From the NCBI GenBank assembly GCA_030263805.2, contig CP136011.1, positions 310,001 to 374,000 of the forward strand: 64,000 nucleotides of DNA. Reading direction: 5' to 3'. The DNA comes from Pseudomonas sp. FeN3W (GTDB lineage: Bacteria > Pseudomonadota > Gammaproteobacteria > Pseudomonadales > Pseudomonadaceae). The stretch's first letter is position 1. Each line of letters starts with the position of its first letter. Below the pieces are notes generated by a model. It searched no databases. It was not told the DNA's origin and saw only the letters and a list, made by a program, of their open reading frames with translations. The position numbers were made by a program, and so were the translations under genes. Below are positions 34,404 to 43,637 of the stretch, in pieces.

Positions 34404-35869
34404 TAGATATCGAGCTCGCTTTTTAAAACCAATTTTTTAAATTCCGGTCGATTAAGATCTAAAAGCATTCTACCGGAATTACAATTCAAGATAAACTTGC
34501 TTTGCAAAGAATCACGATTTAGAGAAAGCAAAAACTTTTCTATAACTGCTAAGTCATTATCGCGCGTAATGAGTTTAGCCACATTAGTAGCTATAGACGA
34601 TAACTCATTAAAGCAGTAGAAATAGTCATTTTGACTTAGTCGCTCAGAGTAGGGAGCATATACGTTATCAGTAATAAAGGAAATCAGATTATCAACAGCC
34701 TTTGGTGTTATTCTACTTCCTTTTAGGGGAATGCTGCCAAGTGACTTTAAAATGTCAATATAGCTAGAGCTGCTGATCTTATTTGAAGACATAGCCTTGC
34801 TTACCAACCTATTAAAAGCAAACTCGTCATTTTTGAGTAGAAGGTCGACAGAGAAAAGATCCGTTAAAGATAAAAGAACGCTGATCGCCTGGTCTTGCTC
34901 AAGACTTTCTATATCAGGAACCTTGACGAAATTCGAAACATAGTGTAAATCGGACTTGTCAAGCGAGTTGTGGGCCGCAAAGGTGAACGGCAAAAGATCC
35001 TTTGTATTAAAGTCTTCTAATACCTTGCGTAGAAGGTCTGAAGTTAAACTACAGCCATCACTGCATTTTGATACAATATTCAATAATGCTCTTTGTAAGT
35101 GATCTTGACTATAAAAACTGAAGCGCTCATGAGCCAAAAAGGAATCAAAAAGAACATCTATAGACTTCCTGTTTAGTGCTGCGCTTCTTGAAATTAAAAG
35201 ATCAACCCCAAGCACCATTTGTTCAAGAGACTCAGAAGTGCACAGGACTTCATCAAGATAGTTTCCTACAATATCAGAGTAGCCAACCATGTGCATTAAG
35301 TAAGCAACTTGAAATACAGAGCTGTAATAAAACGAACTCTCTTCATGTTTAATGTCACTAACAGCAGAAACAAAGGTCTTCCGCAAATATTCCTTATTGG
35401 TAGTTAAAAAAAGAGATTCAACCCATCTCAGCTGGAGCAAACCATTGTTGTGAAAAATACTTGAGATTGAGGTTGCGCCTGAAAAAATGGCCTGGACAAT
35501 TCCAGAAACGGCCATATCAAATGGTATAGAAGTCAACTCGATATGTTTAGCATCGTTTAAGTCGATACATGCGTCCAAGCCAAACCAGCCCGAATGAGAA
35601 ATCATGCAACTATGATACCCAAGGCAAGGCTCCACCAGAGGCAGCTTAACTCGAACGGAAAAAAGCGGATTTAAGCCAGATCGAAGCAATTCAATAGCAT
35701 CGTAAGGATTGGTGCTAGAAATATATCGTCGAGCAAACACCCTATCCTTCGCCAGAATCTGATGCTCTGTGACGCCCTTTTGAGCCGGAATAGCTTCCAC
35801 GTCCTCATAAAAGCCTGAAGCCATGAGACGCTGGTTAACTAGATCCTTGAGACTGGAAATTACGGGCAT
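34403..35869 (-). CDS. Large helical unknown protein with C-terminal tail KKLVLKSELDI
   Basis: 488 residues from ATG 35869, which follows a perfect AAAGGAGGTAACC ribosome-binding site; an upstream in-frame start (35929) lacks one. It is a soluble, helical, serine- and leucine-rich protein with no domain recognised. It ends in KKLVLKSELDI, preceded by RPEF. The last seven codons (AAA AGC GAG CTC GAT ATC TAA) match the 37934 gene at 19 of 21 bases. It is the first gene of a coupled pair with the GNAT-like gene. Confidence 0.72.
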   Translation of the reverse strand: MPVISSLKDLVNQRLMASGFYEDVEAIPAQKGVTEHQILAKDRVFARRYISSTNPYDAIELLRSGLNPLFSVRVKLPLVEPCLGYHSCMISHSGWFGLDACIDLNDAKHIELTSIPFDMAVSGIVQAIFSGATSISSIFHNNGLLQLRWVESLFLTTNKEYLRKTFVSAVSDIKHEESSFYYSSVFQVAYLMHMVGYSDIVGNYLDEVLCTSESLEQMVLGVDLLISRSAALNRKSIDVLFDSFLAHERFSFYSQDHLQRALLNIVSKCSDGCSLTSDLLRKVLEDFNTKDLLPFTFAAHNSLDKSDLHYVSNFVKVPDIESLEQDQAISVLLSLTDLFSVDLLLKNDEFAFNRLVSKAMSSNKISSSSYIDILKSLGSIPLKGSRITPKAVDNLISFITDNVYAPYSERLSQNDYFYCFNELSSIATNVAKLITRDNDLAVIEKFLLSLNRDSLQSKFILNCNSGRMLLDLNRPEFKKLVLKSELDI

Positions 35870-35968
35870 GGTTACCTCCTTTCGCTCAGTATAGGGCATC
35901 CAAATTATAGGAATCCATAGCGCACTCATATTCTTTATTGATACTCTATCAAAAAGCGGAGGCTACCA

Positions 35969-36814
35969 ATGGGTTCATCAGTTATCGTCGCCATAAAGCA
36001 TAATCACAATAGAGCCTTTTCACAAAGGCATGAAGATCTTATTAGTCTCGAAATCAATCTTGATGACTCAATCCCAAAATCATTCACGTCCAATAAAATC
36101 ATGGAATCCGGGCACCATTTTCGAACATCTGAGCTAAGGGATATGGGCATACTGGTTAGTAAATATCATGATAATGATTATAATACAGCTCTAATTGTTA
36201 ATCATGATTTCATGTTAAGTCTTGACGGATTACAATCACTTAACTGGGATAAAGTTACCGACGAGAAAACCTTTGTCCGGCAGTTAAGCCATGCAATAAA
36301 GAAAAATAGCTATATTTTTAGGGAGACCGTGAAGAAGGGTTATAAGCTATATCCTTCAGAACAGCCAGCACCTTGCAAGGGCGATAGCCCAATAAGCTTA
36401 TTTGTAATGCAAGCCGATACGCTATCTGAAGCTACAGAATCTGGGAATTTAAAAAACCTGTTGAGTTTTTGTGAGCATGGAATTATGTCACGCAGAACAT
36501 TCGGCAGCTTCATGATAAACGACGATAGAAAAAGCTTATTGCACTACTCTAATCGGATTGAGTACCTGGGAACACTTGATAGAAATACTGGCGCACTAAT
36601 AAGCATGTCTTATGGTCAAGCCAAACTTATCAAGATACCGAATAGAATTATCAGCATGAAACTCGAAGTGAATGAAGCGATTGAAATGGATAATTACAAC
36701 AATTTTCTCACTATAAAAAAGCAAGCATTTAGGAATGTGCTTGCTGCCTTCGGCTTCACGTCGAGGAAAGAATCAGATCTTGAAAAAAATAACAGCTCCA
36801 GTCTGAGCTGCTAA
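35969..36814 (+). CDS. Hypothetical protein, 281 aa
   Basis: Starts MGSSVIVAIKHNHNRAF behind GCGGAGGCTACCA. Soluble, mixed alpha/beta, with no signal peptide and no family recognised. It is divergent from the tailed gene at 34403-35869. Its C-terminus (NNSSSLSC) is short and polar and does not match either C-terminal motif found in this window. Confidence 0.62.
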   Translation: MGSSVIVAIKHNHNRAFSQRHEDLISLEINLDDSIPKSFTSNKIMESGHHFRTSELRDMGILVSKYHDNDYNTALIVNHDFMLSLDGLQSLNWDKVTDEKTFVRQLSHAIKKNSYIFRETVKKGYKLYPSEQPAPCKGDSPISLFVMQADTLSEATESGNLKNLLSFCEHGIMSRRTFGSFMINDDRKSLLHYSNRIEYLGTLDRNTGALISMSYGQAKLIKIPNRIISMKLEVNEAIEMDNYNNFLTIKKQAFRNVLAAFGFTSRKESDLEKNNSSSLSC

Positions 36815-36898
36815 TAGAAAATCACGACTGCACTCAAGAAAAATGTCTTTACAAGAAAGGAGCGCATACAACATTCTGTTAGAAAAGAGGTAAACCAA

Positions 36899-37744
36899 AT
36901 GGCAGCTCACGATGCTTTTTTCTATTCTTCCGTGTCACATTTTGCCGATAAGAATCACGCCGCCCTGGCACGCCTATTCGATGTCAGTGAAAATGAAGTA
37001 ACTACCAGTGACCTTGTTCAGCTACTAGAGCACTCAATCGGTGAGCAAATGAAGGCATACTTCGAGCGCAAAGGTCGCTTCGATACCGATATTTTAAAGG
37101 AACTGGCTTTAGTGCCACCCGCTGAGCGAAGCATAACTGCACTTGCGCCACGTGTTGCTCGGAAAGAATTCGGCATGGCAATGAATAAGCCAATTCATAA
37201 AGCAAAAATGATAAACCCTAAATACGGAGCAGCACTCGATCAGCTGATTGTTTTATGGAGGCGAAATCGTATGCGCAAAGAAATGGAGTCACTTGCTGCC
37301 TGTTCAAAAGATATTGAATCATACACGCTACGACTTTTAAGTGCTCTCGACAGATTTCGTGATCAGCCAAATTTCGAAAACAGGCTTCGTGTGAAAGCCG
37401 CCATGTCACATGTCAACAAGTCTCTACTAAGGGCGCATCGCAGAGCTCGCATCGGAGCCGTATGGGCCTTAAGGTCAGGATACTCCAGCGAGGCTGTCTC
37501 TAAGGCTATTCATCGCCTATACCTCAAGAGAATGAGAAACCTGACCACAGGCATGGCAAGGCTTGACCACTACATAGGAAAGCATGGCATACAAAGCCAT
37601 ATTGCTACAGGAATTCAGCGGCGACAGAAAATTTTGACAAGAGAACTAATGAATGCAACTGCAAGCCCTGAGCTATATCAGCAAAAAACGCGTTATGCTA
37701 ATAGACAAGCTCGTGACATTCTAGGAGATTTGTCGTATGGCTGA
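36899..37744 (+). CDS. Hypothetical basic helical protein, 281 aa
   Basis: Starts MAAHDAFFYSSVSHFADKNH behind AAGAGGTAAACCAA. Very rich in arginine, lysine and alanine in its central and C-terminal parts (VLWRRNRMRKEM, LLRAHRRARIGAVWALRSG, HRLYLKRMRN), helical, and likely to contact nucleic acid or an acidic partner. No family was recognised. It overlaps the following small gene by eight bases. Confidence 0.62.
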   Translation: MAAHDAFFYSSVSHFADKNHAALARLFDVSENEVTTSDLVQLLEHSIGEQMKAYFERKGRFDTDILKELALVPPAERSITALAPRVARKEFGMAMNKPIHKAKMINPKYGAALDQLIVLWRRNRMRKEMESLAACSKDIESYTLRLLSALDRFRDQPNFENRLRVKAAMSHVNKSLLRAHRRARIGAVWALRSGYSSEAVSKAIHRLYLKRMRNLTTGMARLDHYIGKHGIQSHIATGIQRRQKILTRELMNATASPELYQQKTRYANRQARDILGDLSYG

Positions 37745-37904
37745 TTCTTTGCAAAAAGTCCTCAATCCTCATAATGAAACGCTGACTGATGAGCAAGAGG
37801 AGGTGTTGACGCTGTTCACGGAAGTGGAATCCGAGATGGCTTCGTTAGACAGGCTTTCTGCTCTTATAGGCGCAAGAATAAAAGAAAGCACTAGTATTCA
37901 CTGA
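37737..37904 (+). CDS. Small acidic protein, 55 aa
   Basis: ATG 37737 to TGA 37904, with AGGAG nine bases before the start, overlapping the end of the 36899 gene. The product starts MADSLQKVLNPHNETL and is acidic and helical (EQEEVLTLFTEVESEMASL). It may pair with the very basic upstream protein, either as inhibitor or as complex partner; this is inferred from charge and coupling only. A terminator follows. Confidence 0.6.
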   Translation: MADSLQKVLNPHNETLTDEQEEVLTLFTEVESEMASLDRLSALIGARIKESTSIH

Positions 37905-37923
37905 TAGCCGCCTGCGGCGAATG

Positions 37924-37955
37924 AGCGACTTCTCTAGATATCGAGGTCGCTTTTA
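37924..37955 (+). terminator. Terminator overlapping the tail codons of the convergent gene
   Basis: AGCGACTTC (37924-37932) pairs with GAGGTCGCT (37943-37951) with one G-U pair, followed by TTTT. It would end the 36899-37904 operon. Its arms are the stop region and the last codons (AGC GAC CTC) of the minus-strand tailed gene. Confidence 0.6.
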
Positions 37956-39010
37956 ATCAGTCTGGACTTCATTGCCTTGTTAATGGCTGGATGGGCGGCT
38001 ACGGTTTTTGCTGACAAACCCATCATCAAATAACCAGCGAGCTCACTTTCAGACAGCGCCGCTTCGTAAAACCTCTCTGGGTTATCACTAATAAGCTTTG
38101 AAAGGTAGGGTTTTTCGTTATGTGGAATGCGCATAACACCCTGCTCAATAACTTTTTGCACAATTTCATTTGCTGGAGTTTGGTCGAGGTAATGCCTTTT
38201 TAGAGAGCGCGCCATCTCTTCATTATAAAGATGATAGGGTCTGCGCCAGTAAATCTCTGAAATCCCCTTCCCTGGATCACTAAGCGGCGATAGTAAAATT
38301 TCATGCGATGCGCATATAACCCCATCTTTCATAAGCTCATCGCCGCAAGGTAAAAGTAGCAGTACGCCTAGCGATGAAAGTCTACGCATGCTTATTGGAA
38401 GTCGATAAAGCTCAGAGCGCCACGGAATATCACCCTCAAGGTTCCTGAGTGTTTCACTTACTTCATGCGCAAGTGCCAAGTACAGAACAGCATCAGGAAT
38501 TTCGTGGATCTTTTGTCCTGATTCCAATGCAAAAAACCATTCAGCTGCATGCCAATAACTCTCCTGCTCTTGCATGCTGAAATCAAAAATCTGTTTTGCC
38601 AAAGATTTCGGAATTTTTTGAGATTGAACGAAACAGCGCAATAAACGCCACCAGGCGTTTGCACCAGAATCCCCGGAGTCACATAGCAATTGCTGAATAG
38701 ATACGTGTGAAGCTTTGGGCAATATCAGCTGATAGCCTTCGTTAGCTATAGCATTCGCCAGTGATCGCAGAATTGCTGGATGTTTCGCAGACAGTGAGGC
38801 CAGGGCACTTGCATAGCAGTTCTTTGTGCAAGCAACGCCTAGTTTATAACCATCCTCGGCTTCATCGGATGACGCTAGAAATGCGGCAAGTGATTTCCAA
38901 AATAGAGGATTACTCTTATGCAAGCTGATGGTCACCTTGGCAAGTGGATTACCAGGGTGACTAGTAATCAGCTCTTTTGCAGCGAGTTCATAGTTATAAA
39001 TATCACTCAT
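37934..39010 (-). CDS. Large helical unknown protein with C-terminal tail KSRLIKSDLDI
   Basis: 358 residues from ATG 39010, which overlaps the stop of the upstream gene (ATGA), giving translational coupling. It is soluble and helical, and no domain is recognised. It ends in KSRLIKSDLDI, fitting the tail except that serine replaces one basic residue, with arginine just after it. Its last seven codons are nearly identical to those of the 34403 gene (19 of 21 bases) despite no obvious similarity between the protein bodies. Confidence 0.72.
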   Translation of the reverse strand: MSDIYNYELAAKELITSHPGNPLAKVTISLHKSNPLFWKSLAAFLASSDEAEDGYKLGVACTKNCYASALASLSAKHPAILRSLANAIANEGYQLILPKASHVSIQQLLCDSGDSGANAWWRLLRCFVQSQKIPKSLAKQIFDFSMQEQESYWHAAEWFFALESGQKIHEIPDAVLYLALAHEVSETLRNLEGDIPWRSELYRLPISMRRLSSLGVLLLLPCGDELMKDGVICASHEILLSPLSDPGKGISEIYWRRPYHLYNEEMARSLKRHYLDQTPANEIVQKVIEQGVMRIPHNEKPYLSKLISDNPERFYEAALSESELAGYLMMGLSAKTVAAHPAINKAMKSRLIKSDLDI

Positions 39011-39498
39011 ATCAACCGAGCGTAGCTTTGCAGTTCGATAAGGGTGGCCCGCAACCTGCTTTCGCTTGCAGTATAGAAACCTACACAATGAAAGTCATCA
39101 AAGACTAGGCCATTGGCGAGCATGTTCATATAAGCAATGTCTTTGCCTTTGATGAAATCATCAACAAATGCCTTAGCCTTGTGGCTGAAAAACCCCATCA
39201 CATAGCCGTTGACTTCAACCTTTTTAAATTCCCTAGACAGGCCGTGTTTGTCTGCCTCGATGAGAATGCTGTTCACAAAGCTTTCTTCAAGAAATTCGTC
39301 AGCGCTTGAGTGTATCAACATGAACGGGCGAGACTCATCGTTATTGGGGTCTTCGTTAAATTCACGGAGCATGGCGCGAAAGGCGTTTATTGATGCGCTC
39401 GCCTGCTCAGGAGATGTGGTGGCATGAACTGTGGGTTCAATGAGGAGCTCTATGAAGCTTATCGTCTTGTTCAACATCTCACGCTTGCTAGAACTCAT
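39007..39498 (-). CDS. Hypothetical protein, 163 aa, coupled to a tailed protein
   Basis: Starts MSSSKREMLNKTISFIELL behind CCGGAGATTTAAG and a strong promoter. Soluble, alpha/beta, no family recognised. It precedes and overlaps the tailed gene 37934 by four bases, so the two are made together. Several tailed genes have such a small coupled partner (33990, 43227, 63483), which may be a chaperone-like or accessory role, but the partners show no visible similarity to each other. Confidence 0.65.
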   Translation of the reverse strand: MSSSKREMLNKTISFIELLIEPTVHATTSPEQASASINAFRAMLREFNEDPNNDESRPFMLIHSSADEFLEESFVNSILIEADKHGLSREFKKVEVNGYVMGFFSHKAKAFVDDFIKGKDIAYMNMLANGLVFDDFHCVGFYTASESRLRATLIELQSYARLI

Positions 39499-39524
39499 CT
39501 TAAATCTCCGGTTATTTGTCCTTC

Positions 39525-39552
39525 ATTATATAGCCAGGCGTTGACATGTCAA
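39525..39552 (-). promoter_or_regulatory. Strong promoter with palindromic -35 region
   Basis: On the minus strand TTGACA and TATAAT are separated by 16 bp, about 27 bases before ATG 39498. The -35 box is half of the perfect palindrome TTGACATGTCAA (39541-39552), a possible operator. Confidence 0.65.
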
Positions 39553-39614
39553 GTAGAAAGTGCTTGCGCCTTTGCCAATAGTTGATACATAGTGAACTAC
39601 AAGAGGGTCAAAAC

Positions 39615-39980
39615 ATGAACGATGTAAAGATTAACCGAGTAAATATCGATGCTGATGTCAGAAGCTTTCACGGTGAGGCCAGGCAACTGAGTTTATCCGC
39701 TGATGAAGACCGCTTCAGCAAAATGGTTTCAATCCTTGATAAAGGCGAAGTCTCTGCATTTGAAAAATTTGCATCAAGCAAAGGGCTTGTTCAAAAAATT
39801 GAAATGAACAGTCTTCCTTCAGATTTTGGGCAAAATGACCATGGCGTTGCATCAATCAAGGATCAGCTCGAAGCATTCAAAGCCGCTCGGGCAGAGCCAG
39901 AGCGTCCTTCATTCAAGGCCTTCCTTGGATCGCTGTTCAGCAGGGAGAGGGAGTATGAGGATACTGGCCTTGGTCGCTAG
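39615..39980 (+). CDS. Hypothetical acidic protein, 121 aa
   Basis: ATG 39615 (MNDVKINRVNIDADVRSF) follows AAGAGGGTCAAAAC; an earlier in-frame start at 39582 lacks a ribosome-binding site. Small soluble protein, helical, charged, with a basic-acidic C-terminus (SREREYEDTGLGR). No family recognised. Its 3' end overlaps the convergent exonuclease gene by 44 bp. Confidence 0.58.
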   Translation: MNDVKINRVNIDADVRSFHGEARQLSLSADEDRFSKMVSILDKGEVSAFEKFASSKGLVQKIEMNSLPSDFGQNDHGVASIKDQLEAFKAARAEPERPSFKAFLGSLFSREREYEDTGLGR

Positions 39981-40464
39981 ATGAAATGAGACTGATGTTA
40001 TTCTCAAGAACGTAATTACGTATCGTGGTGGCATCTTGAACTGGGTGATGAGTTAGCTTATTTGACTCCACCCAGTTTTCGTACTCCTCTTTTTCTTTCG
40101 TAGATAATACGTCTAAAAGAGTCTTTATTGAGAAAGCCATCTTCACACCACTGTCATCGAACAGCTTCTTTATCCAGTACGAATCCCACCTGCTGTCTGA
40201 ATAAATTGACTTCCCCTTGAAAACAGCATTCATTTCTCTCGCCACCAAGAAGGCGTCACGACCCTGCTGGGTCAACTGCTCCCTGTCGATCCCATGAATG
40301 GCTTCAGCAAAGCTGTCCCACTCATCCCAGTCTTCGAGTGGGCAGATCATCCAGTACCACACCTGCCCGTCCGGGCCGCTGACGCCTATCGAAATCGGAT
40401 AGCTGTGCTCACTAAGGCCGCTTGACTCACAGTCTAGGATCAGCAGGTCATTGGAATCTTTCAT
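39937..40464 (-). CDS. DEDD-type 3'-5' exonuclease (RNase H-like fold)
   Basis: 175 residues. LLILDCESSGLSEHSYPI provides the first D-x-E, HGIDREQL the Exo II-like region, and HHPVQDATTIRNYV the last H-x(4)-D of a DEDDh exonuclease. It should degrade DNA or RNA from the 3' end with two metal ions. ATG 40464 is used (a second ATG lies four codons upstream). It is divergent from the SUV3-like helicase gene, 125 bp away; helicase plus 3'-5' exonuclease would be a sensible RNA-decay pair. Confidence 0.75.
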   Translation of the reverse strand: MKDSNDLLILDCESSGLSEHSYPISIGVSGPDGQVWYWMICPLEDWDEWDSFAEAIHGIDREQLTQQGRDAFLVAREMNAVFKGKSIYSDSRWDSYWIKKLFDDSGVKMAFSIKTLLDVLSTKEKEEYENWVESNKLTHHPVQDATTIRNYVLENNISLISSSDQGQYPHTPSPC

Positions 40465-40588
40465 TAGGCGTCTCACAACATTGAATAGGCTTACCCGAGA
40501 GGATAACGCAAAAAATTCAAAATTTCTAATCCATCCAGGTTTATTGACGCGTATACTGATGACAGGTCACCCAGTTTGGAGTGAGTTT

Positions 40589-43243
40589 ATGCGTGCGTAC
40601 TCAACATTTACATCCGATGATCTGCTGTCAGGCCACAATGACTTACACCCGAAATTGCTCCAGGACGCTAGACGCCTGGCACTCCACTCCCAGCTTGCTT
40701 GCTGGACGTCGACAGATCTTCTCAGGGAGTTGATATCCATCCGAGGTAAATTAACTTTAAACAGGTCGCTTGATAAAAAATGGCCGTTTGAAATCGTCAA
40801 TGGTCGCGTCATACGCGATCTTACTGAAACGCAAGCATACAACGCGCTTATAACCGGTGACCTTGAGTCCTCACTCCAGGCCATTCCTGCTGCTCTACAA
40901 AACGGCATTAGGCTTTCCAGGCTGATAGAAGCGCAGAGGGCCAAAGGAATAGGAGTCTATTTCAAGACTACACTAAAACTAAGGACACAGTGGTATCACG
41001 ATTACCAATACCATGATCAACTCGCGGCGGAAGCTATGCTCGCCTGGATAGGAATGTCCAGTTGTAGCATTAAACAGTTATTGACTAGCGAAAGCCTTTC
41101 GCGTGATGAAATCATTCTTTTGGAGATAGTCAAAGGCCACCGAAAGACAATAGCAAGCAAGGTTTTTATAAAGGGCGTTGAATCAACAATAAGGCATATT
41201 CCTCGCTCTTTCATCTTGAGTCCCGACTTCGCTTTTACTCTTATTCCGGCAAGCTCGGACGGATTCACCACAACCACTGAGTATTTCTCAGCGATAGACG
41301 CTGAGTTTCAGAAGATAATTGATACAAGCATGGAAATCACTGAGCCACTCCTATCCATGATCCCTGATCATACGAGGCTCTTGCTCATGAGCGACATCAA
41401 TACATATGAAGCCGTTATGCATTTCAAAGACAATGTAACGCTAGCGCTCAACAGGCACACATATGCTGAGTCATGCCAATTAGTCCTGGATGTGGCTGGT
41501 GAAAAAGTAGAGATCATTTGCCCTTTATCATTGCCCAGCAATATAGTTTTAACCAGTGAGATGTATGAGTCCCTCTGCGTTAGAGCGCGCAATAGCATGG
41601 AAGAATCTTTCAATAACTTAAAGAAAATAGCCGGATCATTTGATCTTGGGCTAATAGAAAAGCCATTTTTACTAAAGCTTTTGCGAATGAAGAATCGTCA
41701 AATGAAAAAGTCATTCTTTCCAATCATGGAAAAAATAAAAGGATCAATCGCCATGGCAGACATACTAGAGTCTGATCCAAGATTTACGCATTATCATGAT
41801 CTTTATCCCGCAAGAAATATCAATCGCCAATGGATTGCCTACCTTGGCCCAACAAACAGTGGGAAAACACATAGCAGCATGAATGAAATGGCTGCTGCTG
41901 AAAACGGAATATACCTATCGCCCTTAAGGCTCATGGCCTTAGAAAATCAAGAAAGACTTGAGCAATCTGGCATACCTTGCTCGCTCGTAACCGGTGAGGA
42001 GCAGATTATAAGGGAAGGGGCATCACATTACTGCTGCACTGTTGAAGAATTTGCACGCTTCAAAAATCGAAAATGGGACGTGGTTGTGGTAGATGAAGTG
42101 CAAATGCTCTGCGACCAACAGCGAGGGTGGGCGTGGACGGACGCATTAGTGAGTGCGCAAACACCAAGGTTGATAGTGACAGGCCCTGGCGCTATAGAGC
42201 CAACAATAAGAAGCCTTGCGCAGATCTGTGGTGATGAGGTAGACGTCCTACTGAAAGATCGCCTGACAGATCTACAGATAGCTTCAGGGCCTGAAAAAAT
42301 AGAGACCATAAGGGCCGGATCAATTATTGTCGCTTTCAGCAGAAAGACCGTTCTGGATATCAAGCGCATGCTCGACGCGAAAGGCAGATCCACAGCGGTG
42401 GTCTATGGCGCGCTGTCTCCTATGGTCAGAAAAGAGCAGGCCAGATTATTTCGTGAGGGGGAAGCAGAAATTATGATTGCCACAGATGCCATCGGCATGG
42501 GGCTCAATTTGCCTGCCCATTCTGTTTATTTTTACGCTGACTCCAAGTTTGATGGGCAGTCTGTTCGCCCACTAACAAGCCAGGAGGTTAAGCAGATTGG
42601 GGGAAGGGCGGGTCGCTATGGGCTTTCAGAATCAGGAACAATAGGCGCCTTTACTTCTGAAGCTTTATCCAGCATCAGGAGCAGATTCAAACAAATTGAC
42701 AGGCCCGTAGATCTTCAAAAATTCCAAGTCCGTCCTACACTTGCTCATCTATCCACACTGTCTGAAGTACTTGGCGAAAAAAGCCTTCTTAAGGTCTGGT
42801 TAAGCTTCATCAAGACAGTCAATTATGGAGAAGCATTTCGCGCAGTCCTGCCAACTGAACTCATGGAGTGGATAAGGCAGATTGACAATTGCGAAATAGA
42901 TCTTGAACTACGGTGGATTTTTGCATGTGCTCCGGTGCATGGAGGGCTGGACGGTTACGCTAGTCAGTGGTTACAGGAGTGGTTGCGGTGCCTTCATAAG
43001 TCAAAGCCAATCACCTTGCCCATGTATTCACCTCAGCCTGGCCTCAAAGGCTATGAAGACGCTTTGCACATGATTGATGCATACCTTCATCTCGCCAGAG
43101 TTCTACCCGATCAATTCTTTCAAGCAGCCGATGCAGAAGCCCTGAAAACTACAATGAATGACAAAATGATCGACGCACTATCGACGCGTCGACGAAACAG
43201 CAAAACAAAGCCAAGCGCTGAGTCGACTACAATGCAATGCTAG
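40589..43243 (+). CDS. SUV3-like SF2 RNA helicase
   Basis: 884 residues from ATG 40589 (GGAG site eight bases before); in-frame starts further upstream overlap the exonuclease or the likely promoter TATACT. The C-terminal half has the SUV3 set: YLGPTNSGKTHSSM near residue 417, DEVQML near 501, VAFSRKTVLDI (motif IV), ATDAIGMGLNLP (motif V) and QIGGRAGRYG near 670 (motif VI). The long N-terminal region (about 400 residues) is unrecognised, much longer than in bacterial-type SUV3. SUV3 works with 3'-5' exoribonucleases in RNA turnover, which fits the neighbouring DEDD exonuclease. Confidence 0.88.
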   Translation: MRAYSTFTSDDLLSGHNDLHPKLLQDARRLALHSQLACWTSTDLLRELISIRGKLTLNRSLDKKWPFEIVNGRVIRDLTETQAYNALITGDLESSLQAIPAALQNGIRLSRLIEAQRAKGIGVYFKTTLKLRTQWYHDYQYHDQLAAEAMLAWIGMSSCSIKQLLTSESLSRDEIILLEIVKGHRKTIASKVFIKGVESTIRHIPRSFILSPDFAFTLIPASSDGFTTTTEYFSAIDAEFQKIIDTSMEITEPLLSMIPDHTRLLLMSDINTYEAVMHFKDNVTLALNRHTYAESCQLVLDVAGEKVEIICPLSLPSNIVLTSEMYESLCVRARNSMEESFNNLKKIAGSFDLGLIEKPFLLKLLRMKNRQMKKSFFPIMEKIKGSIAMADILESDPRFTHYHDLYPARNINRQWIAYLGPTNSGKTHSSMNEMAAAENGIYLSPLRLMALENQERLEQSGIPCSLVTGEEQIIREGASHYCCTVEEFARFKNRKWDVVVVDEVQMLCDQQRGWAWTDALVSAQTPRLIVTGPGAIEPTIRSLAQICGDEVDVLLKDRLTDLQIASGPEKIETIRAGSIIVAFSRKTVLDIKRMLDAKGRSTAVVYGALSPMVRKEQARLFREGEAEIMIATDAIGMGLNLPAHSVYFYADSKFDGQSVRPLTSQEVKQIGGRAGRYGLSESGTIGAFTSEALSSIRSRFKQIDRPVDLQKFQVRPTLAHLSTLSEVLGEKSLLKVWLSFIKTVNYGEAFRAVLPTELMEWIRQIDNCEIDLELRWIFACAPVHGGLDGYASQWLQEWLRCLHKSKPITLPMYSPQPGLKGYEDALHMIDAYLHLARVLPDQFFQAADAEALKTTMNDKMIDALSTRRRNSKTKPSAESTTMQC

Positions 43244-43634
43244 CCTCACAGCCAGGTTTAGTGGGAGCACGAAGCTCGCGCTGAACCTGTGCTGTAAGAA
43301 GATCAACCATCATGCCGTAACGATCCTTGGCGGGCGTTACGTGAGCCAAGTATTGCGCGACCTGCTCAATGTCCTCGATGGGTGCAATCCTTGACCACGG
43401 GCCTACCGCTGGCGAAAGAATGCTTTCACTTTTCATGCGTGCATGAATGCCATCAGAAAGTGATATTTTTGCATGGGTTGCCGGATCAACAGTCACCTCC
43501 CCCTTTCCAGCCATAACTATCATTTTCGAGTGATCCACGACTAATCCTTTTTCAAGGCTGTCCTTGATTGCCATGGCAAGTGCCGCTTCAGAATTGAAGC
43601 CCATAAGTTCAGTGTAATGTTTGATAACGTTCAT
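43227..43634 (-). CDS. Hypothetical protein, 135 aa, coupled to a tailed protein
   Basis: Starts MNVIKHYTELMGFNSEAAL three bases after the stop of the tailed gene 43638, so co-expression is likely. Small, soluble and helical, no family recognised. It ends in CEASIAL, not the shared tail. Its 3' end overlaps the SUV3-like gene by 17 bp in convergent orientation. Confidence 0.62.
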   Translation of the reverse strand: MNVIKHYTELMGFNSEAALAMAIKDSLEKGLVVDHSKMIVMAGKGEVTVDPATHAKISLSDGIHARMKSESILSPAVGPWSRIAPIEDIEQVAQYLAHVTPAKDRYGMMVDLLTAQVQRELRAPTKPGCEASIAL

Positions 43635-43637
43635 TGC

